The notes under the pieces: model-generated
Database searches by the model: none
What the model was told of the DNA's origin: nothing
Seen by the model: the letters and a program-made list of their open reading frames with translations, nothing else
NCBI GenBank assembly: GCA_023427865.1
Contig: JAEYZV010000107.1
Span: forward strand, 1 to 5,478
Source of the DNA: Acidobacteriota bacterium
GTDB lineage: Bacteria; Acidobacteriota; Vicinamibacteria; Vicinamibacterales; Vicinamibacteraceae
Direction: 5' to 3'
DNA: 5,478 nt
Shown: piece by piece, positions 1 through 5,478 of the stretch
Position numbering within the stretch: position 1 is the first letter of the stretch
Layout of the letters: each line of letters begins with the position of its first letter
Made by a program: the position numbers and the translations under genes

Positions 1-18
1 CGCCTCGGGTCGCACGAT

Positions 19-41
19 GGGCGCGTTCGGGGAACGCGCCC
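19..41 (-). terminator. Perfect 10-bp hairpin at the end of the histidine kinase gene
   Basis: Positions 19-28 (GGGCGCGTTC) and 32-41 (GAACGCGCCC) are exact reverse complements separated by a 3-base loop at 29-31. The stem touches the last base of the kinase TAG stop codon (41-43 on the minus strand). Its position fits a transcription end or an mRNA 3'-end stabilising structure for the kinase transcript. No T-run follows on the minus strand, so it is not a canonical intrinsic terminator. Factor-assisted termination or protection of the mRNA end is equally possible. The remaining bases 1-18 show nothing recognisable. Confidence 0.5.
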
Positions 42-1396
42 TACCTGAGTCGCGCCGGCAGGTAGACGTCGAAGCGGCTGCCGACTCCGCGCTGGCTCTC
101 CACGCGCACGAAGCCCTGGTGCCCGCGCACGATCCCGAGGACGCTCGAGAGCCCGAGGCCGGTGCCCTTGCCGACGTCCTTGGTCGTGAAGAACGGGTCG
201 AAGATGCGCTCGAGGTGCTCGGGCGCGATGCCGACGCCGGCGTCGCAGACAGAGACCCGCACGAACGGCCCCGGCTGTGCGTCGCCGTGCGTCTCCTGCT
301 CGCTCACCGTGACGTTGGCCGCCGCCATCGTCAGGCGTCCGCCCTCCGGCATCGCATCGCGCGCGTTGAGGCACAGATTCAGCAGCACCTGATGCAGTTG
401 CGTGGCGTCGCCCTCCACTTCCCACGGATCCGGCGGCGCCTGCACCTCCAATTCGATGTCGCGCGGAAACGTCTCGCGCGCGATTCGCTCCACCTCGCCC
501 ATCAACGACGCGAGCGACAGCGGCGCCCGCACCGCCGGCTCGCCACGTGCGAACGTCAGCAGATTCCGGATGACCTCGGACCCGCGTTGCGCGACCTGCT
601 CGAGCGTGTCGAGCATCTCGCGGTCTTCGCGATCGACGACACGGCCGCGCAGCAGCGGCGCGATCATCATCACCGGCGTGAGCACGTTGTTGAGGTCGTG
701 CGCGATGCCGCTGGCCAGCGCCCCGGCGGCTTCGGCACGCTGCGCCCGGAGCAGCTGCCGTTCCATCTGCTTGCGCTCGGTGATGTCCTGGACGATGCCG
801 GTGATCCGCACGGGCGTGCCGGTTTCGTCGGTGACGACATCGGCGCCTTCGGCCCAGACGACCCGCACGGTGCCGTCCGGCCTCATGACGCGGTACTCGA
901 GGCGGCTGGGAGCCTTTTCGGCGATCGCCGCGCGGTGGGCCTCGACGACCCGTTCGCGATCCTCCGGATGGATGGCGTTGACGATGACGGCGCGCGGATC
1001 ACCGCGCAGCAGGTCCCTTGGCAGCCCGAAGATCGTGAACATCTGATCCGACCATTCGAGCCGGCCGTCGGGGATGTTCCACGCCCACATGCCGAGATGC
1101 GCGACCTGCTGCGCGCGCTCGAGCTGCGACGTCGTGGACTGCAGCGCGCGTTCGGTTGCGGCGCGGCGCGACAGTTCGAGTCGCAGGAGCACCGCGAGCA
1201 GCGCCGCCGTGACGGCGACGAAGAACAGCCCCTTGATGGTGGAGAACGCCAGGTACGTCGTGGCGTCGGGGAAGCGCCGCTCGAGTGCCCAATCCGAGAC
1301 CAGGATCCACAACGCGGCGAATCCGGCGTAAGGAACGACGACGCGTGCGATCGACCAGTGCAGCTCCTGCTGAGGGCGCCCGGACGCGGTGGCCAT
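41..1396 (-). CDS. Membrane-anchored PAS-domain sensor histidine kinase
   Basis: This is a 451-residue inner-membrane sensor kinase that should autophosphorylate on histidine and pass the phosphate to a response regulator. Two hydrophobic segments (about residues 17-36 and 55-73) enclose a very short loop, an N-terminus seen in many PAS sensor kinases. A linker or coiled coil (about 74-97) leads to one PAS fold of the PAS_3 type (about 100-207), ending in the usual DITERK sequence. The H-box is GIAHDLNNVLTP with phospho-acceptor His233. The ATPase domain carries the N-box (LHQVLLNLCLNARDAMP, 334-350), the G1 box DAGVGI (385-390), the F-box DPFFTTK and the G2 box GKGTGLGL (409-416). Kinases with an HDLNN box often carry a C-terminal receiver domain, but this one stops straight after the ATPase domain. 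The start is uncertain: ATG at 1396 is chosen, TTG at 1417 would add 7 residues, and neither has a strong ribosome site. The DUF6265 gene lies 31 bp upstream, so co-transcription is likely. The signal sensed is unknown. Confidence 0.93.
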   Translation of the reverse strand: MATASGRPQQELHWSIARVVVPYAGFAALWILVSDWALERRFPDATTYLAFSTIKGLFFVAVTAALLAVLLRLELSRRAATERALQSTTSQLERAQQVAHLGMWAWNIPDGRLEWSDQMFTIFGLPRDLLRGDPRAVIVNAIHPEDRERVVEAHRAAIAEKAPSRLEYRVMRPDGTVRVVWAEGADVVTDETGTPVRITGIVQDITERKQMERQLLRAQRAEAAGALASGIAHDLNNVLTPVMMIAPLLRGRVVDREDREMLDTLEQVAQRGSEVIRNLLTFARGEPAVRAPLSLASLMGEVERIARETFPRDIELEVQAPPDPWEVEGDATQLHQVLLNLCLNARDAMPEGGRLTMAAANVTVSEQETHGDAQPGPFVRVSVCDAGVGIAPEHLERIFDPFFTTKDVGKGTGLGLSSVLGIVRGHQGFVRVESQRGVGSRFDVYLPARLR

Positions 1397-1427
1397 GTGG
1401 CGCTGAGTATGGCCCAACTTCGTCTGG

Positions 1428-1991
1428 TTACCTGACGCGCTCGTATGGGAACTCGATGTGCACCGCGGACTTCCCGGGCTCGGTCTCGTCGAAGGTGGCG
1501 CGCAGCGAATCCGGGCCGGTCCGAACGTAGCCGACCCGGACGATCCGTGCCCCGTCCTTCATTTCGAACGTGAGTCGGTCGGCGGTCGCCTCGACCAGCT
1601 GCAGGGTCGTCGATGCGTTCCGTTCCTCCATGCCCTGCAGTTGACGGTCGAAGTGCTTGATGCGCAGGCGCAGCGCGGACCGGCTCCAGCGATCCGACGT
1701 GAAAGGGCCGACGACGCCGCCGACGGTTTCGGCTTCATCGAGGGTGAGGAGCTCGAACAGCCATTGCCCGAGACCGCGCTCCCAGCGGAACACGCCGAGC
1801 ATGTGCCCGCCGTGCGCCGGCATCCACACCTCCTCGATGTGCCGCCCCTGCGCCGTGCGGCCGGCCCAGTGACCCGTGAGCCAGGCGACGTCCTGCAGTG
1901 ACATCGGCGGCGCCTGCGCGTGCACGACGAGGGCGGCAGCGGGCCACCATGCGACGACCACCAGCGCGATGAGCCTTGTTGCCAAGCGCAT
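1428..1991 (-). CDS. Exported DUF6265 family protein
   Basis: This 187-residue protein has an N-terminal signal peptide: Arg-rich start, hydrophobic core at about residues 8-23, likely cleavage after the Ala of VHA at 25. The mature part matches the DUF6265 pattern. It opens with a WLTGHWAG-type motif (38-45), then IEEVWMPAHGGHMLG (52-66), and ends with alternating beta-type segments up to FPYERVR. Family members are small, probably beta-rich periplasmic or surface proteins related in shape to lipocalin-like folds. No biochemical function is established. The start at 1991 is supported by GAGAGGG 9 bases upstream and by the signal peptide. An in-frame ATG at 2132 would bury the signal peptide behind 47 unlikely residues and run antisense through the zinc ribbon gene. 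The histidine kinase follows 31 bp downstream, or 10 bp if its TTG start is used, suggesting a two-gene transcript. Confidence 0.85.
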   Translation of the reverse strand: MRLATRLIALVVVAWWPAAALVVHAQAPPMSLQDVAWLTGHWAGRTAQGRHIEEVWMPAHGGHMLGVFRWERGLGQWLFELLTLDEAETVGGVVGPFTSDRWSRSALRLRIKHFDRQLQGMEERNASTTLQLVEATADRLTFEMKDGARIVRVGYVRTGPDSLRATFDETEPGKSAVHIEFPYERVR

Positions 1992-1997
1992 CAGCGA

Positions 1998-2024
1998 TGC
2001 CCCTCTCGTGCCCCGCAAGGGGCA
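1998..2024 (-). promoter_or_regulatory. Leader hairpin and ribosome binding site of the DUF6265 gene
   Basis: On the minus strand the leader reads TGCCCC (2019-2024), a 4-base loop TTGC, GGGGCA (2009-2014), CGAGA, then GGGGCA again (1998-2003). The ribosome site GAGAGGG (2001-2007) overlaps the second GGGGCA and ends 9 bases before the ATG at 1991. The single TGCCCC can pair perfectly with either GGGGCA copy. One hairpin leaves the ribosome site free and the other covers it. The pairing is read directly from the sequence; a regulatory role is inference. Confidence 0.45.
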
Positions 2025-2057
2025 GGTTAATGTGTGCCGGATGGCAGTGTAACGCCC

Positions 2058-2061
2058 GGAG
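2058..2061 (+). promoter_or_regulatory. Ribosome binding site that decides the zinc ribbon gene start
   Basis: GGAG lies 6 bases before the ATG at 2068 but directly abuts the ATG at 2062. Only the second ATG has workable spacing, so translation more likely begins at 2068. Confidence 0.6.
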
Positions 2062-2067
2062 ATGCCG

Positions 2068-2298
2068 ATGATTGCCGACTCGTCTCGCGAGTGCCCCAAG
2101 TGCCGGAGCCGCATGGAGCGCGGCTTCACCATCGATCATGGCGACTACAGCACGCTGAAGGTGGCCGAATGGGTGGAAGGCCCGCCAGAGCGCAGTTTCT
2201 GGACGGGCCTCCGCACGAAGGGACGCGAGGTGCTGCCGATCGCGACGTACCGCTGCGAACGCTGCGGGTACCTCGAGTCGTACGCGCCTGCCGGCTGA
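2068..2298 (+). CDS. Small zinc ribbon protein, DUF6487 family
   Basis: This is a 76-residue cytoplasmic protein with two CxxC knuckles: CPKC at residues 9-12 and CERC at 63-66, the latter followed by GYLESYA. The four cysteines should bind one zinc ion in a rubredoxin-like ribbon. The central part with VAEWVEGPPERSFW and the closing TYRCERCGYLESYA are typical of DUF6487 (putative zinc ribbon) proteins, and the length fits the family. No enzymatic function is known; it may bind nucleic acid or protein. Start ATG 2068 is preferred over ATG 2062 because of the spacing from GGAG. It is divergent from the DUF6265 gene and convergent with the PIG-L gene, with 3 bp between the stop codons. Confidence 0.85.
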   Translation: MIADSSRECPKCRSRMERGFTIDHGDYSTLKVAEWVEGPPERSFWTGLRTKGREVLPIATYRCERCGYLESYAPAG

Positions 2299-2301
2299 CG
2301 T

Positions 2302-3192
2302 TCAGGGCAGGAAGGGGAACAGCCGCTTGATGTCCTCGGCATTGGGCCGGCGCCCGTACTCGCAGATCTCGAACGCCTCGGCGTGCTGGATCTTCGCGGC
2401 CGCCTCCTTGCCGTAGTACTTCTCGAGCCCGGCGCGCACCGCCGGGTTCGGCGCGCTCGACCGCGACTTCTTGAGCCATTCGCGTCGTGCCTTCGGGTCC
2501 TTCGGCACCTGGTCGAGGTTGCCGGCATGCCACGGCAGCCACTCGTACATCTGCGACACGTGGGCGTCGAGCGCGTCGATCTTCTTCTCGAACGTGTCGG
2601 TGATGTCCACCGCGATGTCGGCCGAGAACGGGTTCGGCTTCTGGAAGTTGTCCTGGTAGTACAGGAAGACCGGGTTCTTCTTCAGCGCCGGCACGTGCGT
2701 GAGGATGTTCGGCACGGTGACCATGAACGCCGCGTCCTGCAGCAGGACGCCCGTGTAGCGGTGATCCGGGTGGTAATCGTTGGGGCGCGGCCCGAGCACG
2801 AGATCGGCGTTCACTTCGCGGATCTGCGCGATGATCTGCTCACGCACCGGCAGCGACGGCACCAGCTCGCCATCGTGGTTGTCGAGCACGACGTACTCGA
2901 TGCCGAGGCGGCGGCCGACCTCCTGCGCCTCGGCGCGGCGGCGAGCGGCAAGGATGCCGCCGCCCATCTCGTGGTGCCCGGCATCGCCGTTCGTCACGGC
3001 CACGAAGCGGACCTTGTGACCGAGCGCCACCCACTTGGCGGCGGTTCCCGCCGAGCGGATGTCGCAGTCGTCGGGGTGGGCCCCGAACATGATGATGCTG
3101 AGCTTGCCTGCCGGCGCTGTCTGCGCCGAAGCCACCGACGCGCCAGCGACGAACGCGGCCAGCACGGAAAACAGGATGGGTCTGAACGACAC
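2302..3192 (-). CDS. Exported PIG-L family zinc deacetylase
   Basis: This 296-residue enzyme belongs to the PIG-L/LmbE family, which hydrolyses N-acetyl groups from amino sugars (examples are MshB, BshB and the GlcNAc-PI deacetylase). A signal peptide occupies about residues 1-23 (hydrophobic core at about 6-20, cleavage near ASA), so it should act outside the cytoplasm. The metal-site motif AHPDD (38-42) supplies His39 and Asp42. The motif DYHPDHR (139-145) supplies the third ligand, His144, and His141 corresponds to the catalytic-site histidine of MshB. NGDAGHHEMGGG (68-79), followed by an Arg-rich RRRAEA, marks a subfamily common in exported PIG-L proteins. The residue after AHPDD is Cys, then Asp, where many relatives have Glu. 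The start codon is GTG, supported by GAGGAG 7 bases upstream. The natural substrate of the exported branch is unknown. The gene is divergent from the prolyl oligopeptidase gene. Confidence 0.94.
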   Translation of the reverse strand: MSFRPILFSVLAAFVAGASVASAQTAPAGKLSIIMFGAHPDDCDIRSAGTAAKWVALGHKVRFVAVTNGDAGHHEMGGGILAARRRAEAQEVGRRLGIEYVVLDNHDGELVPSLPVREQIIAQIREVNADLVLGPRPNDYHPDHRYTGVLLQDAAFMVTVPNILTHVPALKKNPVFLYYQDNFQKPNPFSADIAVDITDTFEKKIDALDAHVSQMYEWLPWHAGNLDQVPKDPKARREWLKKSRSSAPNPAVRAGLEKYYGKEAAAKIQHAEAFEICEYGRRPNAEDIKRLFPFLP

Positions 3193-3346
3193 GTCTGCAC
3201 TCCTCGGGAGGGTACGGACACGCGACGTGCCCGCGGCCGAAGCCTACATGGCCGGGGTCGCGGCCCGCAATGGGTGGCATGAGGTACGCCGGCCTGCGCC
3301 AATGGCAGAGGCTGCCTGTGCTATCAAGGATGATGGAGTGCCCCAG
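3193..3346. promoter_or_regulatory. Divergent intergenic region between PIG-L and prolyl oligopeptidase genes
   Basis: This 154-base region must carry the promoters of both flanking genes. I see no clear -35/-10 pair on either strand. A small inverted repeat, GGCAG at 3304-3308 and CTGCC at 3312-3316 with a 3-base spacer, lies about 30 bases before the peptidase start. A second one, CGGCC and GGCCG around an 11-base spacer, lies at about 3233-3253. Both are short enough to arise by chance in DNA this rich in G and C. Confidence 0.45.
3200..3205 (-). promoter_or_regulatory. Ribosome binding site supporting the GTG start of the PIG-L gene
   Basis: GAGGAG on the minus strand lies 7 bases before the GTG at 3190-3192. 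This near-consensus site confirms a GTG start and matches the beginning of the signal peptide. Confidence 0.75.
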
Positions 3347-5478
3347 ATGCGCCGACTGCTCAGCCTTGCCATGACCGCACCGATTCTCGCCGGCGTCGCC
3401 ACACTGGCGACCGCCCAGATCGCCGCTCCCCCCGCGCCGACGTCGTACCCGCAGACGAAGAAGGTGGACCAGACCGACGACTACTTCGGGACGAAGGTCG
3501 CCGACCCGTACCGCTGGCTCGAGGACGACAACGCCGCCGACACGAAGGCCTGGGTCGAAGCGCAGAATGCCGTGACCTTCGCGTACCTGGAGCAGATCCC
3601 GGCGCGCGACGGCATCCGCAGACGGCTGACCACCCTGTGGAACTACGAGCGCTACGGGTTGCCCCGCAAGCGCGGCGACTGGTACGTCTTCGCCCGCAAC
3701 GACGGCCTCCAGAACCAGTCCGTGTTCTACCGGGCCAGGAGCCTCGACGCGACGCCCGAGGTGCTGCTCGACCCGAACACGCTCTCGCCGGACGGCACCA
3801 TTGCCGTCGGCTCGACGACCTTCTCCGACGACGGCCGCTACATGGCGTACTCGCTCTCGGAGAGCGGGTCGGACTGGATTCGCTGGAAGGTGCGCGAGGT
3901 GGCGACTGGCCGCGACACCGCCGACGAGGTGCGGTGGTCGAAGTTCTCCACCGCCGCCTGGCTGAAGGACGGGTCGGGGTTCTTCTACAGCCGCTACGAC
4001 GCGCCGAAGGACGGCGAGGCGCTCACCGGCGACAACAAGAACCAGAAGGTCTACTTCCATCGGCTCGGCACGTCGCAGGACGCCGACACGCTCACCTACG
4101 CCCGGCCCGACGAGCCGGACTGGGGACTCGTGGCCGACGTGACCGACGACGGGAAGTACCTGCTGATCTACCAGAGCGAGGGCACCGACCCGCGCAACCG
4201 CGTGTTCGTCAAGGACCTCGCGGCGCCTGACGGCAAGGTGGAGCCGTTCCTCGACCAGTTCGACGCGTCCTACGCGATCGTCGGCAACGACGGCCCGACG
4301 TTCCACGTGCTGACCAACCAGGGCGCCCCGCGCAAGCGCCTCGTCTCCATCACGCTCGGGCAGGCACCGCCATCGGCATGGAAGACGCTCATCCCCGAAG
4401 GGCCGAAGCAGGACGTGCTGGACGACGTGACGATGGCCGGCAACCAGCTGGTCGCGACATGGCAGATCGATGCGCAGAACAAGCTGCGCGTCTATGGCCC
4501 GGACGGTTCGATGAAGCACGAGGTGTCGCTGCCGACGATCGGTGCCGTGCAGTTCACGGGGCGCCGCGAGCAGTCGGAGGGCTTCTACACGTTCTCGTCG
4601 TTCGCCCATCCGACGGCCGTGTACCGGCTCGACATGACCAGCCATGAGAGTCGCGTCTTCAAGCAGCCGAAGGTGGCGTTCGACCCGTCGCAGTACGAGA
4701 CCGTGCAGGTCTTCTACCCGTCGAAGGACGGCACGCGCATCCCGATGTTCATCACGCACAAGAAGGGCCTGGAGAAGAACGGGCGCAATCCGACGTACCT
4801 GTACGGGTACGGCGGCTTCGACATCTCGCTGACGCCCGGCTTCTCGCCCGCCAACCTCGCGTGGATGGAGATGGGCGGCATCTACGCCGTCGCGAACCTG
4901 CGCGGCGGCGGCGAGTACGGCAAGGCGTGGCACGACGCGGGCCGGCTCGCCAACAAGCAGAACGTGTTCGACGACTTCATCGCCGCAGCCGAGTACCTGA
5001 TCCGGGAGAAGTACACGTCCACGCCGAAGCTCGCGATCGGCGGCGGTAGCAATGGCGGGCTGCTGGTCGGTGCGGTGATGACGCAGCGACCGGAGCTGTT
5101 CGGCGCCGCGCTGCCGGCGGTCGGCGTGATGGACATGCTGCGGTTCCACGAGTTCACGATCGGCTGGGCGTGGAAGTCAGATTACGGCAGCTCGGAAACC
5201 AGGGAAGGCTTCGACGTCCTCTACAAGTACTCGCCGCTGCACAACCTGAAGCCGGGCACGGCATATCCGGCGACGATGGTCACGACCGCCGACCACGACG
5301 ACCGCGTGGTGCCGGCCCACAGCTTCAAATTCGCCGCAGCGCTCCAGGCTGCGCACGAGGGCCCGGCTCCCGTCCTGATCCGCATCGAGACCAAGGCCGG
5401 ACACGGCGCCGGCAAGCCGACGAGCAAGTTGATCGAGGAAGCCGCCGACCGCTGGGCGTTCCTCGTCGCCAACCTCGG
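3347..5478 (+). CDS. Exported prolyl oligopeptidase (S9A serine peptidase), 3' end cut by window
   Basis: The frame is open for 710 codons and runs off the right edge. It encodes a prolyl oligopeptidase, which cleaves short peptides after proline. A signal peptide (about residues 1-23, cleavage near ATA) suggests a periplasmic or secreted enzyme. The N-terminal S9 motif DDYFGTKVADPYRWLEDD (44-61) precedes a beta-propeller (about 90-440), which limits access to small peptides. The alpha/beta hydrolase domain follows, with YLYGYGGF (484-491; Tyr488 fits the oxyanion tyrosine), LRGGGEYG, and nucleophile Ser568 in GGGSNGG. Trp609 aligns with the proline-stacking tryptophan (porcine Trp595), and Asp651 and Arg653 lie in DHDDRVVP. 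His686 lies in AGHGAGKP. The triad is complete and its spacing is close to that of the porcine enzyme; probably only a few to about 20 residues are missing. The start is either ATG 3347 (GGAG 8 bases upstream) or in-frame GTG 3338 (AAGGA 7 bases upstream). The difference is three residues. Confidence 0.97.
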   Translation, partial: MRRLLSLAMTAPILAGVATLATAQIAAPPAPTSYPQTKKVDQTDDYFGTKVADPYRWLEDDNAADTKAWVEAQNAVTFAYLEQIPARDGIRRRLTTLWNYERYGLPRKRGDWYVFARNDGLQNQSVFYRARSLDATPEVLLDPNTLSPDGTIAVGSTTFSDDGRYMAYSLSESGSDWIRWKVREVATGRDTADEVRWSKFSTAAWLKDGSGFFYSRYDAPKDGEALTGDNKNQKVYFHRLGTSQDADTLTYARPDEPDWGLVADVTDDGKYLLIYQSEGTDPRNRVFVKDLAAPDGKVEPFLDQFDASYAIVGNDGPTFHVLTNQGAPRKRLVSITLGQAPPSAWKTLIPEGPKQDVLDDVTMAGNQLVATWQIDAQNKLRVYGPDGSMKHEVSLPTIGAVQFTGRREQSEGFYTFSSFAHPTAVYRLDMTSHESRVFKQPKVAFDPSQYETVQVFYPSKDGTRIPMFITHKKGLEKNGRNPTYLYGYGGFDISLTPGFSPANLAWMEMGGIYAVANLRGGGEYGKAWHDAGRLANKQNVFDDFIAAAEYLIREKYTSTPKLAIGGGSNGGLLVGAVMTQRPELFGAALPAVGVMDMLRFHEFTIGWAWKSDYGSSETREGFDVLYKYSPLHNLKPGTAYPATMVTTADHDDRVVPAHSFKFAAALQAAHEGPAPVLIRIETKAGHGAGKPTSKLIEEAADRWAFLVANL

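Larger units (their letters stand above)
1992..2067. promoter_or_regulatory. Divergent intergenic region between DUF6265 and zinc ribbon genes
   Basis: These 76 bases must hold the start signals for at least the DUF6265 gene (minus) and the zinc ribbon gene (plus). No convincing sigma-70 -35/-10 pair is visible on either strand. The nearest match on the minus strand is a TTACAC, and on the plus strand a TGTAAC at 2048-2053, but neither has a good partner at proper spacing. The DUF6265 side contains a hairpin and a repeated GGGGCA element, described separately. Confidence 0.5.

Noticed and set aside
17..1435. A 472-codon open frame on the plus strand opposite the histidine kinase
   Set aside because: It is antisense to a clear kinase, and its product is a low-complexity mix rich in Arg, Ala, Asp and His with no domain. 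Long antisense frames are expected where third codon positions are nearly all G or C.
1992..2132. N-terminal extension of the DUF6265 protein to an ATG at 2132
   Set aside because: It would place 47 residues before a good signal peptide, ignore the ribosome site at 2001-2007, and overlap the start of the divergent zinc ribbon gene.
2383..3282. A 299-codon plus-strand frame opposite the PIG-L gene
   Set aside because: It is the antisense shadow of a gene with all family motifs, has no ribosome site and has no domain-like sequence.
3299..3327. Possible promoter for the peptidase with TATCAA at 3322-3327
   Set aside because: No acceptable -35 element lies 16-18 bases upstream, and the site would sit too close to the ribosome binding site.
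3637..4230. A 197-codon plus-strand frame inside the prolyl oligopeptidase gene
   Set aside because: It is in the wrong frame relative to the continuous S9A protein and is Arg-rich without any motif.
2840..5149. A 769-codon open frame on the minus strand opposite the prolyl oligopeptidase and into the PIG-L gene
   Set aside because: It is antisense to the conserved peptidase and in a shifted frame within the PIG-L gene. The translation is Arg/Val/Gly/His-rich with no recognisable domain, so it is a composition artefact.

Overview
The window comes from a GC-rich bacterial chromosome. It holds five tightly packed protein genes and shows no mobile element, RNA gene, CRISPR array or phage sequence. 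Three of the five products (a DUF6265 protein, a PIG-L family deacetylase and a prolyl oligopeptidase) begin with signal peptides, which points to a Gram-negative-type envelope. High GC together with exported PIG-L and S9A enzymes and a small DUF6487 zinc ribbon protein fits soil Acidobacteriota such as the Vicinamibacteria. That placement is an inference from gene content, not from a marker gene.

Layout. Positions 41-1396 (minus) encode a membrane-anchored PAS sensor histidine kinase. A perfect 10-bp hairpin sits at its stop codon and may act as a terminator. Just upstream on the same strand, 1428-1991 encodes an exported DUF6265 protein, so the two probably share a transcript. A 76-bp divergent region (1992-2067) separates this pair from a small zinc ribbon gene on the plus strand (2068-2298). 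That gene converges with the PIG-L gene (minus, 2302-3192), leaving 3 bp between the two stop codons. A 154-bp divergent region (3193-3346) then leads to a prolyl oligopeptidase gene on the plus strand, which runs off the right edge with its catalytic triad already complete.

How the genes may work together. The kinase/DUF6265 pair looks like a small signalling unit with no response regulator in view. The PIG-L enzyme and the prolyl oligopeptidase are divergently transcribed exported hydrolases that could act on different bonds of peptide or amino-sugar material outside the cytoplasm, but nothing in the sequence proves a shared pathway. No clearly new multi-gene system is visible. The most distinctive detail is a short repeated element in the DUF6265 leader that could form two mutually exclusive hairpins, one of which would cover the ribosome binding site.
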